64,000 nucleotides of DNA, from positions 7,378,001 through 7,442,000 of the forward strand of contig NC_035790.1 in NCBI RefSeq assembly GCF_001653235.2. Direction: 5' to 3'. Shown here piece after piece: positions 1 through 11,940 of the stretch. The position numbers and the translations under genes are program-made. Each line of letters starts with the position of its first letter. Position 1 is the first letter of the stretch. Below the pieces are notes generated by a model. The model was not told the origin of the DNA, made no database searches, and worked only from the letters and a program-made list of their open reading frames with translations. Origin of the DNA: Pochonia chlamydosporia 170 (taxonomy: Eukaryota; Ascomycota; Sordariomycetes; Hypocreales; Clavicipitaceae).

Positions 1-1
1 C

Positions 2-160
2 CCATATATCCCGACTCACTACCAGCACCAAAGCGAGACCCAAGAGCGCATTCAGCAGCCCAACGATGAGCAACAAGAAGGACCTATTGACCAGCTTCAA
101 AACGAGCTTCAGGACGATTCGCCTTCAGATAGGCCCGGAAAGATGACTACCGACGTGTAG
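2..160 (+). CDS. C-terminal end of an unidentified protein (partial)
   Basis: An open frame enters from the left edge and stops at TAG 158-160. It encodes about 52 residues rich in Gln, Glu and Asp, a hydrophilic composition typical of a fungal C-terminal tail. A second frame is also open over the same bases, so the frame choice rests on composition alone. No family is recognised. Confidence 0.3.
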   Translation, partial: PYIPTHYQHQSETQERIQQPNDEQQEGPIDQLQNELQDDSPSDRPGKMTTDV

Positions 161-1103
161 CAATTGTCATATAGAAGGCCATAGACGAGGTTCAAAGTGC
201 TGTCCATTGAAAGACAATGGCAGTCCATAATTAATTGGTAGAGGAGTTACAGGCGGTCAGCGCCGAAAGCGGGAATTGGTTACAGTGGGTGTTGCTGACT
301 AAAAATTAGGCCCGTGGCTGTACGGACCCGTGAGCCTATTGGCTCCCATTATTTCTTTGGTTTTCTAACTCGTTAGATTGATGGTTACATTCACACTGTA
401 CCAAGAAGTGTAAGCCGATGGCTGGACCTAACCCGTTAGGCCGGCTCAGCGTGGTCAGTTTTCCGGGTAACTTTGTATGTATGTACGTGCTGTATTTTAG
501 CTATCGTACCGTACGTACTATTGGGTCGTAAACATCACTATTGGCTACTTTGTGCTCCCGATCCAGCTGTTCGAAGCTCAACTTTGCCACAATTCTATCG
601 CAGTGGAGCAAATAATTTGATGACCGTCTCTCGTCACTCTTATTACCTTTTGGGGGACGTGAATACAAGGAAACATGTTTTTGAGGTGCCACCGAGGATT
701 AAATCTTCGCTTAAGTATTGGGGTGAATGCGACAGGGTCGGGTTGGTGTTACAAAGCGGCTCTCTCCACATTCGAACAGTTTAGGCACTCAAGTATTGTC
801 GGTGGACCGCACAGCCATCAGGTGTTGCCAGTAGTAAGGGAGGCTGGGGAACGTATTCCAACGAAGATAAAGACCATGAATCCCTCTGGTTAGAGTAGAA
901 GTAGGGAAATCTATCAACGGACTTTGCTTCTGTGCAAATACAACATAACTAACAATGAGTCCCACAACGTAACAATATTGTGCTAGTGTAAACCCTCCAC
1001 CATCAAAGTTACACCTCAAGAACACCTGGCCAAAACATTGGCCTCGGTTACAGGTCGACTTTTAGATGTAACAGAAGGCTTTCCGGGCAATGCCTCTGGG
1101 GCT
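161..1103. other. Intergenic, no supported gene
   Basis: Only short overlapping frames on both strands, none with recognisable protein character. It holds the 3' side of the kinase gene that ends at 1104. Confidence 0.5.
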
Positions 1104-2204
1104 CTAGATGGTTTGTTGGCAGAGTCTTATTTCCCGACCCCAATCGGAGCACAGGATTTGCGACACCGTGATACGACGAGTTGCATCCGGGTCTAGGATG
1201 CAGTATATGACGTTACGGCAGCAAAGCTAAAGGTACACTAATCAGACGTCACATTGAAAGGAGAAGGAACTTATCCGGGGGGAATAACTCACCGGGCGCA
1301 GTGCCTCTATCGGGGAAAACCCTTCCTCTTGACGTCGATCGTTCAAATATTGCGTATAAGACATATCCTCGTCCCTCTTGGCCGCACCCCAATGGTAATG
1401 ACCAGTGAGCATAGTCATGTAGATAATACCACAAGCCCACACGTCAACTGCACGACCATCATAACTGTCGTTTGTATACACCTCCGGTGCGATATATGGA
1501 CGCGAGCCACGAATTCCCGAGACCATTCCAACACCTGTCTCCCATGCCATGCGGAAACATGTGCTGTCGCCGAAGTCACTTATCTTCAACCTGCCTCGTG
1601 TAGTGAGCAGGAGGTTCTCGGGTTTGAGGTCGCGATGTGTCACACCCATATCGTGAATATATTGGACGCCAAGCATCAGCTGCTTGAAAAAGCAGTCTGC
1701 TTCCTGAACCTCTAGCCTTCCAGCAGAACGCACCAGCGCGAAGAGATCACCACCAGGACAGAACTCCATAACCTCAAAAAAGCCATCCTCCCCGTCCTTG
1801 AGCAGGTCAAGTGTCTGGATAACATTTGGATGGCGTAGCTCTCTCGATATGCAGAATCCAATCGCCAGTCGGTGGGCATACGCATCAGTCGGCTCAACTG
1901 GCCGCTGCCTTAACTCTTTGACTGCGAACAACTGCTCGGTGGTTCTAGTGGTCATTTTCTTGTGTGAGATGTACACAATTCCGGACGCTCCACTTCCCAC
2001 CACTTCCTTGCATTTGCCATATTTCTCCACAAGTTCAACAAACAGATTGGGTCTCTGCTCCATCTCTGTGGCCATTGCCATCATCTTTCCGGGTACCAAC
2101 TTCTTCCACGCTCTTATTATATTGGCACCAAGCTGTTTCGGTTTGAGGTGGTGCTCATGCCCGCCCTGTGAGGTCGACTGCATGACAAATCGTCGCTGCG
2201 GCAT
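1104..2204 (-). CDS. HAL4/HAL5-like serine/threonine protein kinase
   Basis: Protein kinase of the fungal HAL/NPR1 group, whose yeast members Hal4 and Hal5 stabilise the K+ transporter Trk1. Two exons: 2204-1293 and 1226-1104, joined across a 66-bp intron (donor GTGAGT, acceptor TTTAG), giving 344 residues. The ATG at 2204 is chosen because the longer frame to 2213 opens with TTG. Counting from 2213, the sequence shows the glycine loop GSGASGIV (73-80), the Lys of AVKEL (99), HRDLKPEN (193-200), DFG (213-215) and APE (242-244). Exon 2 supplies the HAL-type end [19 protein letters not shown] and a final DWGREI. All catalytic residues are present. It is much shorter than yeast Hal5 because the long N-terminal region is missing. 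It lies beside antiporter and TRK genes, which fits an ion-homeostasis role; the target is inferred. Confidence 0.85.
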
Positions 2205-3752
2205 AATTGACAAAGATATTTGAGTAAAGCAAGCATCAAAATCGATATTGCCTGCATTCCGACGCTGGCACTCATAGAGTTTGCTGTGGAGCAGTTCGAG
2301 AACTAAAGATTATTTAGATGACCGAAGCACAGGTTCTGACTGCGCTACAAAACCGCGGCGGTTGTCTCTATGTAGGCATCGTAGTCTCCGACATGCTTCC
2401 CAAGGTCATTCATTTGCAGTGACATGCATCATAATGTGCGGTCTGGCAAATGGTGAGCTACCCAAATGCAGAAACAATGAGGAGAAAGAGGAGAGATTGT
2501 TCAGATCGGAGCACCGACCCTGTTTTGATTATTGCTAAACTAAGTCTCCGTAATGCCTTCCTGTCATTTCATTGGATGATGGCTGGCCCTGAATCACCAG
2601 CTGTTAAGTATACCGTGTGCGGCCTGTCCACGCCCTTCAGCCACCTAAATTCCGGCCGTCGTACACAGCTGACACCTGTCTTCCGGCCACATAAGGAATG
2701 GGTAAGGCTCGCCTGCTTAGATTGAATTTTGCCAAGAGCCGTCATCGCCACCAAAGCCCCGTGTTATCGCGAGTTCGTGGATGAGGCACTCGACTCTGCA
2801 GAGTCCGCAGAATTGACCGTATCAATTTGCTTCATGCGTTCACTGCGATCACTGTTAAACTATACTCTCAATATGAATTTTCAAGAGACCAGGCATACTA
2901 ATAAGAGCGGTCTTGCAGAATGCAAGCCCGTGTTGAATTTCCAGTCTTGATATAGAACTTGATGCCCCTGTTATCGCCGAAACCTGCAGGCGAAGCAGAA
3001 GAAACCGAAGCAGCTGGAGAGAAAGAAGAGCGATCGGGGTCCGACATTGCGACCGGCCTTGGTAACCGTTAATGGAGAATTGATTTATATGGGGTTGGGC
3101 TTGGGATTTGGATATCAGAGTGCGTAGTACGATCAGTAAAGAACGTCTTGAACTAGAATGTTTGTCATGGAGTCTGGGTCTGTACTGGTAATGTTGGAAA
3201 ACATAGGTGTTAAAGTATTGGAAGTGAAAACAGAGCAATACGTAGGGTCAAAGGCCTCTGAGGTTCAAAGGCAGAGAGCAAGAGCCAAAATGCGTTCGTC
3301 GAATGCCAATCACGGTACCGGCCAGTAAGTACATACATGAGAGTTGGTGGCACTTAAGCCAGCTTCGAAGCCGCCAAATAATCATAACCACCTAATTGCA
3401 CACTTGTCTCCCCAGTCTTGAATCAGTGGGGCAGCTGTTCATAGTTGAAGCCGACTAACGAGACAAAAGCCTCAAGTAATTTTATGTCCTAGGATGCACT
3501 TGACTTCTTCTTTAGATTATTTCGGATTCTTTCTGAGTTACTGAAATGCGATCTAGCATGTTTATATCTTGGTCTCGCGATGTCTCAGCGGTAGTGGATG
3601 CAGGACCAACGGTTGCCTAGTCCGGCAAGTAGACAGAGCGGAGGTGGAGAACCCATGCAGTGCATCGTCGACAACATTAAATCAGTCGAACCGGACAATC
3701 TGATTCAATTCCCAGTATCATTTACGCGCATGTTCACTAACCGTCTGAACAG
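2205..3752. other. Intergenic between kinase and antiporter relic
   Basis: No complete gene. From about 3490 to 3752 the sequence resembles the first intron of the antiporter at 58.5 kb (shared TTTAGATTATTTCG near 3512 and 58632). No counterpart of that gene's exon 1 is visible upstream. A short acidic frame (2962-3072, +) begins with ATG but has no supported function. Confidence 0.45.
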
Positions 3753-5497
3753 TAATATCCCTTTTGTTCGGTGTGGCATTTGGTCCGTACGCAACAAATT
3801 GGATCCGACCATGGTCCTACGCTGCTTGTCATCGCGATGGCCTTACGGACGCCCAATGTGATGACAGGCTGATTGCCATAACGCTCAACTTCTCCAGATT
3901 GGTCCTTTGTGTGCAACTGGTCTTAGCTGGCGTCCAATTGCCCAGCAAGTATCTCTGGAAACAGTTGAAACCAGTCTTGCTTCTTATCGGACCCGGCATG
4001 ACATGCATGTGGATGGCAACAAGTCTCCTGGTTTGGGGCCTTGTTGAAACGCCTAGTTTCTTACATGCCCTTGCTGTCGGAGCCTGCGTCACGCCAACCG
4101 ATCCTGTCCTATCCGCCGTCATCGTCAAGGGCAAGTTTGCGGATCACAACATCCCCAAGGACTTGCAGGATCTGATTGTTGCCGAGTCCGGAGCCAACGA
4201 CGGTCTGGGTTACCCGTTCTTATTTTTTGCCCTCTACTTAATCAAGTACGCCGGGGCGGGATCCTCCGAAGGCGGTGTCAGAGATAGCATAGGCTTATGG
4301 TTCGCGTTTACGTGGGGATACACCATTATCCTGAGCATCATTTACGGCGCGGTCGTGGGCTGATTGCCAAAGAACTGCTCCACTTTGCTGAAGATCGCAA
4401 CTACGTGGACCGTGAAAGTTTCCTCGTGTTTGCTATTGCTTTGGCTTTATTTGTTCTGGGGACATGTGGCATGATTGGCACTGACGACGTGTTGGCATGC
4501 TTCATCGCAGGAAACACATTCACTTGGGACGACTGGTTCCGCCTCCAAACAAAGGACGACTCTCTACAGCCCACGGTCGATATGCTCCTTAATGTGAGCA
4601 TCTTTCTATGGTACGGCGCCTACCTCCCCTGGGAGACATTTGCCAACAATCCCATCGTCCCTTTGAGTAGGTTGGTTCCCTTGGGTCTGTTAGTGCTTAT
4701 TTTACGACGTCTTCCATGGGTTTTTGGTATGCATGCATGGATTCCTCAGATTCGCCAAATTCGACAGGCCATCTTTGTAGGCTTCTTCGGTCCGATTGGA
4801 GTGTCGGCAATTTTCTACCTCTTTATTAGTATTGAGTTTATTGAGGAGCATATGAGCGACGAGAATGGCGTCCCTAGAGAAGATGTCAAGGATCTTGCAG
4901 AGACCATTAGAATCGTTGTTTGGTTCCTTGCTGTATGCAGCATTGTAAGTGGCAATGTGCTACAATATGTTTCACTTAGACATCTGTGTCGGTTTACCTA
5001 ACTTTCCGTAGGTGGTTCATGGCTTGAGTATTCCACTTGGAAGACTCGGTTATCTAGCACCCAGGATTCATCGCGTTCTCAGCGAGAATTTCAGTGAGAC
5101 ATTCAGCAACCAAAATTCCATCGAAAATGGCAGGAAAGTTCCCATGATAGGAAGATTATTCTCACCTGCCCCTCAAGATCCCGAAGCGAACCTTGCAGCC
5201 CGTGTTCGCCAGGGTTCTGCTCCAATCACCCGAACTGGACGAGGAGCTTTGCCCTCTAGGATCACAGAGCGGTACCAAGCGTCTCGAGGTAATAACACTT
5301 GGGGCTCAGACGGGGATGAGGCCTCTGAAAGTGCCGATGCTCGGGCGGGTGCTGAGGACAAAGCCGGAGGACTGTGGACTTGGACGCCTGCGAGAAGTGC
5401 GAGGAGAGAGATATTATTCCTTGACGAGGTGACAAGGGGTACCGATCCAAGAGATAGAGGTCCGCCGCCCAATTCGCCTCCCAAAGGGGTGGATTAG
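3753..5497 (+). pseudogene. Na+(K+)/H+ antiporter, 5'-truncated and frameshifted
   Basis: Decayed paralogue of the antiporter at 58450-60555 (NHA1/Sod2-type plasma-membrane exchanger). Exon 2 (3753-4944) opens after acceptor AACAG and exon 3 (5012-5497) follows a GTAAGT...CGTAG intron. Exon 1, carrying the start codon and first membrane segment, is absent. Within exon 2 the intact copy reads GGCTGGGTTGCC where this copy reads GGCTGATTGCC near 4361. The 1-bp deletion creates TGA, and exon 2 is 1192 nt here against 1193 nt in the intact gene. Downstream the shifted frame still encodes good antiporter sequence through ILRRLPWVFGM, so the damage looks recent. The motif ESGANDGLGYPF keeps a proline that the intact copy has lost. 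It converges on the TRK gene 275 bp away. Confidence 0.88.
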
Positions 5498-5772
5498 CAA
5501 TGATTTAGAAGGTGACCAAATGAACATGGGATGTTGAGGAAGCTGCATTTTGGACAAAGGAGATCAAAAAGTTGAAACTGGAACCGTTTCAAGGAATTCA
5601 AGTCTAGACAGTTGACATATGAGTTTTGATTACAGCTGTCCCACCGGAAGGAATATGTCAATGGAAACTGCGTACCACGATGACTATCAAATATGCCCAT
5701 ACATCCCCTCTCCACCCATTTCCTGTCCGAAACTACCCCGCAACTCGAGCAGTAGCCTGCTACAAATAACTG

Positions 5773-8388
5773 TCATTGTTGTTTGCCATCGTCATCACCG
5801 CTGTCTGAATCAGCTGTCAAAACACCTTGATCGGGAAGTACAATGGCCTTATCCAACGCATATGGCAAGCCGCGATGTCGTCCACGAATCATCATGGCGC
5901 AAATAACTAGCTTGCTAAAGACGCCAAAGACGCCACTGAGCGACGTCGCTACGTCCGGATACCCCAGACTCAGACCGACATTGCCATAGGCAGAGGTAAC
6001 CTCGAACAAGACTGTCCAAACGGTAAACGAAGGGATAGAGTTGTCGACGATTCTTCGCGCCTCCGCAATGCAGATGCAGAATACACCGACGAAAATGAAC
6101 CACAGATCGAAACTAAGTTGGTTTCGCATATGGGTGAGGATGTAATCCTTGCCATTTGTCTCGTTTAACTTACGCTCTTGCTCGTAGAGACCCAGTGATC
6201 GTTCTTCGTAGGTATTTGACGCGCGGATGCTGATGGCGATGGGGAAGATGGCAATGTACATCATGACGAGGAGGCTGAATTGCACGCCTGGGTTGACGTT
6301 GGCGAGATTAAACGTGGATGTGCCAGTGTGTCGGGATGAAGCGGCCTGGAATATGGCGGCGAGGATGCGAGGACCAAGTGGGAGAGATGCTACTTCGGGG
6401 TTATCAAGGTCGAGCACGATGATGAGCAGGGTGTCGATGAAGTTGAGGGAGAAGATGATTCCGAAGAGAATCCAGGTTGGACGACTGGGGAACAGGAGAG
6501 TGTAACATCTACGAGGATGGTCGAGAAGGAACGAGAGGGGTTCTCGAATAGACGACTTCGTAGGGGCAAGGTTGTACATCGTCCAGATGATGAGGCGCAG
6601 AAAGACTGGGTAAAGGGTGTTGCCAGCGAAAGCCAGGAAGCTCATGATGAACATGGGCCACTGGGCATCCCGGAAGGATACCATTGAGTCGGGAGTCAGA
6701 GTGAAGCCGAGGTTATCAATCATGGTTTGTGCCGAATAAAAGGCCCTGAAATCATTTTTTCAGTCGACTGTTAACCTTCAAAGTTTTGGAAGAGGGTTAT
6801 GTGTTTATAATTAGCTACTAACCACCAGGTTGGATTCTGGGCAGATTGCGCCAAAACGTCTCTATATTTCGGGTCGCAATAGCGGATCCAGCCAACTAGA
6901 CAGATCGCTCCGAAAATATGGAGGCCGAAGAAATACGCTGCACCATCAAATCTAATGAGTATCGTTGCTCAGTGTCACTTGACGAAGAACCGGTCAACTT
7001 ACCAAATACAACCTTAACAAGCAACTTCAAACTTCTATACTCAATACCGCCCAGTTTCTCACGATCTTCCCTCGTCAAATTCGAAAATTCCGAGTTACGA
7101 CCCAAAGTAGCGTGCTTCGAAAGAGCAAACATATTTTTGGTGTCAGTTTCCCGCTGCAACGAGACACTCGTGGAAGCGGAATTGCGTCGGCGACGGGTGG
7201 GATCTGAACCAAGAACAAAGATGGATGACGCGACGCTAACCACGCGGTCCATGGTTCGTGTTTCTTCCAGTTTTGGGCCATTGTCGTGACGGCGTCTGCG
7301 GAAATCAGTTGCATATCTATGTGGTGGAGCGGCGTTGATAGACAAATCTGTGTTCAGTTGTGGTTATTTTCATGTTTCATGAGTATACTGATAGACTTTG
7401 GAGTAACACACCATCCCGAGCATTTCTGCTCGATTGCTTGCTTATTTCAACTAGCGGTAAGCCTGATTGAGTTGTTAGTAAAGCTGGTAGCTGGATATGA
7501 TGAATGTTAAGGTTAGAGTCGTACCACGTTCACGCTCACGAGGACCAGGGATGTAAAGAGTACCATCGCCTTGTTCGTTCTTCCCCACTGGAGGGTCGAA
7601 TGTAATCGTTCGAGACCTCTCCGGGAGAGTCTTGGTGACGGATTCCTCGTCGTCAGAGTCGTCTCTTGCGTACTTTTTGCTGATTCCAATGGTTACAGTC
7701 TCATTGTCGTGTTCATTGATATTATCGCAAACCGCCTCAACATCGGTGTCTTTTGAATTGGGTAGAGCCGACGGCGGGTGTCGGGCGGTTAGAAGACGTG
7801 GTGCTGTTTGGCGGAGTTAGAAGGGCCAGAGGTGCGCAAATCAGAGGTGCAGTGGCGAATGGGAAAGAGGTCCGACGAACCAACTTTATTGAGATGCTTT
7901 CGGAATAGAAGAAACCGGACAAGAGCAACAATTGCATTGATAAATCCGAGGTTGGTGAAGACCGGAATGAAATAAATGTAAAGTTGCTGGTATGTGTATA
8001 GGTCTTTGACGTCAACTCTGTTGGAGTCAAACAGAAATTAGTAACTGCTACAACGGCCAAAAAAAAAAAAAAAAAAAAAAAAAATTACAGGGGGGAAAAC
8101 TGCAACAATGTCAAGACGAACGTGTTCAAGCCCGACTCTGTAGATGCACTTGCACCAAAAAAGTATGCATCAATGGCTTTCAAATTGCCAGCCGGGTACA
8201 GGATGACAAGTGACAGAATGCTCATGAGAATGATGTACACATCTGTATCCCAAATAAATTGCCAATATTAGTATTTTTTTGCAGATATTTAAACTAGCTG
8301 ATTATACACATGGGGGCTTACAGTGCAAGGTCACGAAGTTAAGACCGGGCAGCCAAGCGGTCTGGCGTTGCTGCGTCGTTTGCGTCAT
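5773..8388 (-). CDS. TRK-type high-affinity K+ transporter, copy 1 (intact)
   Basis: Plasma-membrane K+ uptake protein of the fungal TRK family. Seven exons on the minus strand: 8388-8322, 8242-8122, 8017-7881, 7803-7525, 7347-7003, 6937-6823 and 6745-5773. They sum to 2037 nt (678 residues) with every junction in phase. Exon 1 gives NFVTLH, completed to the family's FVTLHY by the splice. The four pore-loop segments are visible: ASTESGLNT, DNLGFTLTPDS, RHTGTSTFNL and SAYGNVGLSLG. A hydrophilic loop with LYIPGPRERER and SKHATLGRNSEFSNLTRED lies between the first and second pore modules, as in fungal TRKs. Intron 2 has an unusual donor, GTTCGT, and carries a run of about 27 T on the coding strand. 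RING-H2 copy A lies upstream in the same direction; the decayed antiporter converges from the left. Confidence 0.92.
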
Positions 8389-9128
8389 TGGGATTTCTCA
8401 GCTGCCGATTGCCCAAGTGGCCAAGACCCGAAGCGCAACGTGCAGCTCGCAATGGGAGAAGGATCGAATGAAAAAAAAAACAGAGAGAATAGTGCAAGTA
8501 CTACAGGTAACTACTGGTCTCCCCATGCACTTATATAGAAATTCTTGTTTGGTCATGGGTGGCGAGGGTTATTAATATTCCCAACACCTGGACAAGCTCC
8601 AACTATTATTAGTATGAGCGGTTTTTTGGGCGCCACACCAAAATTCGCTGGGCATCTTGCTAGCATGCCTGTTGTTTTTGGGGGGCTACCTGCCTGGCTG
8701 CAATGCCACCGCTTCCATCCAACATGGGCTTGTGCGACGGCGTTACAAACATGAACAAGCCGACAATGTGGGCCTGGCCACCTATCCACCGTGCTCCACC
8801 ATCACAAGCTGAACATTGCGGACATCGGATTCGTCCTATAATTTGCCTTTTTATTTGCCCATAATTGAATGCTGCAATAGCATCCTGACAGACTATTATA
8901 TTTCCAACGGATGTTTTTATTGTAATTATCGCGCAGACCTGGCTGCTTCTACACCTACTGCTTCTGAGATGGATGGCAGTCCTGGTCGCTCCAGGCGCGG
9001 AATGACAGTTGTTCTCGCCACCCGTATGGATCCAGGGCCTTGTGAGTGAATACTTGGAAAGCTCCTTATAGTCCTTCCATCTCGACGGTTCTGTCACATG
9101 TCGTTAGGCTGCACGCCAAAGAAAGGGG
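8389..9128. other. Intergenic between TRK copy 1 and RING-H2 copy A
   Basis: 740 bp holding the promoter of TRK copy 1 and the 3' end of RING-H2 copy A. I see no further coding potential. Confidence 0.5.
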
Positions 9129-9841
9129 TTATGTCAACCTAACTGTTGCTGATTCGCGTCTGAATGTACTCCATCTTCGTAGTTTGGAGAATATGGGGGA
9201 GGGAGACGCTGTTGACGGAGGAGAATGATCCTGGACTTTGATCACACTTAAACGACTGTTATATTTGCAATTAGCCGTCATTTCCTGGCTGGTGATTTCT
9301 TACCAAAGTTTATCAAGGCATACCAAAGAGGGCAGGTACCAGATCTTCCCAACAGCCAAGCATCTACACAGCAACGGTGAAACTCATGACCGCATGGCAA
9401 CTGGCGAACTGTTGTTCCTTCCAGGCAAGGCTCTGCACAAATTGAGCATTCTCGAGGGTTGCAAACCTCTGAAGAATCTTTGTCTCGGCTGCCTGTAAAG
9501 TTTTGTCGCCATGATCCGAAGGGTCTGTTCGTGGTATCGAGGGACCTTAATTCCTCTATGCTAAGTCCATTGTGACCTGGCTGATGACTTCGTTGCGCGT
9601 TCGACCTAGCATTGCTGTTCTCCGAAGGCGAGAATATCCTCCGCCTCATCACGTAAAGGCCGACAACTAGAACAAGAACCAGTGCAATACAAAGCCCGGC
9701 TGCTAAGCCTGCTGTGCCAGATGTGTAGGCACTATTAGCCGTGGAACCATTCCCACGGGACACTAGGTGTTGTTCGTTGTGAAGATGAAGTCGTATAGTA
9801 TGCAGAGGAATCCTCAAGGCGCGGTCGGCTGGGCCGAGCAT
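9129..9841 (-). CDS. Membrane-anchored RING-H2 protein, copy A
   Basis: Predicted E3 ubiquitin ligase of the single-span membrane RING-H2 type, 214 residues. Exon 1 is 9841-9324 and exon 2 is 9255-9129, with a 68-bp intron between. A hydrophobic segment around residues 41-62 (LCIALVLVLVVGLYV) is followed by MRRR, a likely membrane anchor with a basic cytosolic edge. The ring reads ECSIC, then [12 protein letters not shown], then TCPL. Its last cysteine is assembled across the splice (TG|T), so an unspliced reading shows CPLW and looks broken. The short C-terminal tail has LRRW and RRES motifs shared with copies B and C. It lies directly upstream of TRK copy 1 in the same orientation, as copy C does for TRK copy 2. 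Targets are unknown; control of transporter turnover is only an inference from position. Confidence 0.82.
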
Positions 9842-10966
9842 ATTTTGGTAAGAAAGCGCCTAGGAGCCTATTCACAGCTTGGCAGGTTGAATATGAGACT
9901 GGAGAAAAGTGTGAGAGCTTGCAAAGTTGCCACATGAGCGACCTGGCAGTGGATAGTGTAATATATAATGGGTGCGGGCTGTCTCTGATACGCCGTTACC
10001 TATCTCGACCACATTCTCGTGCTACAACCGTTGATTCTGTCATTCGCTGAGATGTTCTAGACCAAGCTGTTGTTGGATGGCATTTACATGTGTCACGTTA
10101 TGAGAGTCATAGTTAGCCAAATTTAATATCGTGGCGCACAGGTAATTACTGATGATGAATTCATTGTTGTTCTTGTTCGTTGTCCTTCTCTTGCCAGAGG
10201 GATTCACGTCATTTATCTGAGTTCAGAAGCATAACTACCAGCCTTCTGATAAAAATTTCAGGTGGTTGGCCAGCCTCTCATCTCCTGATATCTATGATTT
10301 TATGACATCTAGCAATTACTCCAAGTCTGCTTGTTCAATCAACAGAGGCAGTTTTATCCGACAACATGCGGTTACGAGTCCAGCCGGCACTCTGCCGCTT
10401 TCGCCGCGCACCTTTTATTGAGGCAATTTTTTGCTCTTTGGTTGGTCCATCTAACCAAAATTCCTTGACAGTCTCATCCGATAAAAATTTGCCCTGTGCT
10501 GCTATACTTCATATATTTTACCGAGAACGATATAAAGTCAAACTGCACGGAGTCGTCTGAGCCCGTGGATATGTGACGATGTGGACACTGTGGCGGCGCC
10601 TTCGCGTACGAAGTCCTACAGAGAACCAATTCCCGGCCACCATCTGGCATCCAGCGTGTGCAGCAACTTGTCATTTTTTTTTCTTTTGTTATAGACCCTC
10701 CCCAGATTTGTTGCTGTCTGAACCAGGATGTCGCGGCCGGAAAGCAGGTGATGAATGTCCATGGTGGCCGGGAATTAGGTAGCTGAACCACTTATGAGGC
10801 CAGTCAGCATTGTGCAGATGCCGAAAGTGGTCGATCGAGCCAAGTGTCGAGGAGGTACAAGGAACAATGTGGAAAGTAGCGCCACATCTTAATGTACGCA
10901 TGACATCGTGTTGTCCGTATTCCCTGGTCTGTAATCTCACACGCTCTTGCTTTAGTTCCCTCCGCG
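9842..10966. other. Intergenic, no supported gene
   Basis: Promoter side of RING-H2 copy A followed by non-coding sequence. The open frames here are short, overlap antisense, and lack family signatures. Confidence 0.45.
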
Positions 10967-11145
10967 TTTGAGGAGGCCTACGGGTATCGATTTTAATGGA
11001 GGCTGGCGCGGATCCGGACCTCGTGGACGAGAACGGGAAACCGGTGGTCACCGTGGCAAGAAAGAATGGACATGGGATAATTGCAAGCTGCTCGAAAAAC
11101 TGGAGCATTAAAGATGCTAGAAGGAGACAGGAACGTTCCTTTTGA
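10967..11145 (+). pseudogene. Ankyrin-repeat remnant
   Basis: A plus-strand frame ending at TGA 11143-11145 encodes an ankyrin repeat: ILMEAGADPDLVDENGKP followed by VARKNGHGI. The GADP, ENGKP and A.KNGH spacing is the ankyrin consensus. Only about one and a half repeats survive, with a stop just upstream and no visible start for a full gene. It is a fragment of a larger ankyrin protein. The 188-residue frame on the opposite strand is its shadow. Confidence 0.55.
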
Positions 11146-11757
11146 TTGGCTGATGTTGGTACTCCAGTATCTGCAATTATCCTGAAGCGGGAAGTGAAGA
11201 AGCAGAGGGCAGGTCGACTCGGATGAACAGGCCACGGTATATGAGAAACCAGCAAACAACTCAGCCTCGCAGGATTCTACGGGGAAGTCGGCGTTGGTGT
11301 AGTTGCGCGTAGCAGATGGGTCAGGTGAATACTGAAAATTTCCCAAGTCGACCATGCCGAGCGATGGCCACTAATTCGATCCCCAACATATGTCCAGCCC
11401 TGAATCCGTGCATGGCCATCCCCTCACCGCACGGAGACAGTAGGAGGAAGTTGTCTCAGCCCCACGATATATCCGAGAATATAATTTCACATAATGAATC
11501 GGTTGCATGATCGACCCGATATAACTGTTAAGGAGGATGGCCAACCAGGTGTTATGCCGTCGACGAGCTCGCTTCGAAGCTGAAGTGGGCGCTCATTGTT
11601 CATGACGCGGAAATGGTAAAATTTCATTGACTCGAGGGACAATGAAAGCTCGCTTAAGTGGGCTACCCGTTTCGCGTATGACATGACCATCTGCACACGA
11701 AAGTACAAAACCGGTCATTGAAGTTAACCCATGTTTCGATCACAGAAGGAAGTAGAA

Positions 11758-11940
11758 CTACAGAGTCTCCTGCGTTTTGCTAGCCCGAAGCCTAACACCA
11801 TGCACTTGTTGCACGTGGTTCGTGAAAGCATTCAAACTGGTTAGGATGTCACCCAATTGCGCACATTGTGGGTGGCGGCAAACAAACTTTCCCTCACTGC
11901 GCTCATGCTTAAGTTTGTAGTCGATTTCATCGGCTACTTT
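11758..11940 (-). pseudogene. DUF3435-type zinc-finger tail, truncated copy
   Basis: The minus-strand frame matches the C-terminal half of the zinc-finger tail at 38663-38935: KLKHERSEGKFVCRHPQCAQ and NHVQQVHGVRLR against KHERKEGAFICRHPKCAT and NHVQQVHGVKLR. DNA similarity continues past the stop codon (shared CATGTTTCGATCACA at 11731 and 38632). Two-finger tails of this kind are known from fungal DUF3435/FluG-domain proteins, a tyrosine-recombinase-related family. The first finger and the rest of the protein are missing, so it is a relic of a dispersed family. Confidence 0.6.

Noticed and set aside
10689..11255. 188-codon minus-strand frame
   Set aside because: It lies antisense to a clear ankyrin-repeat fragment and has no domain of its own.
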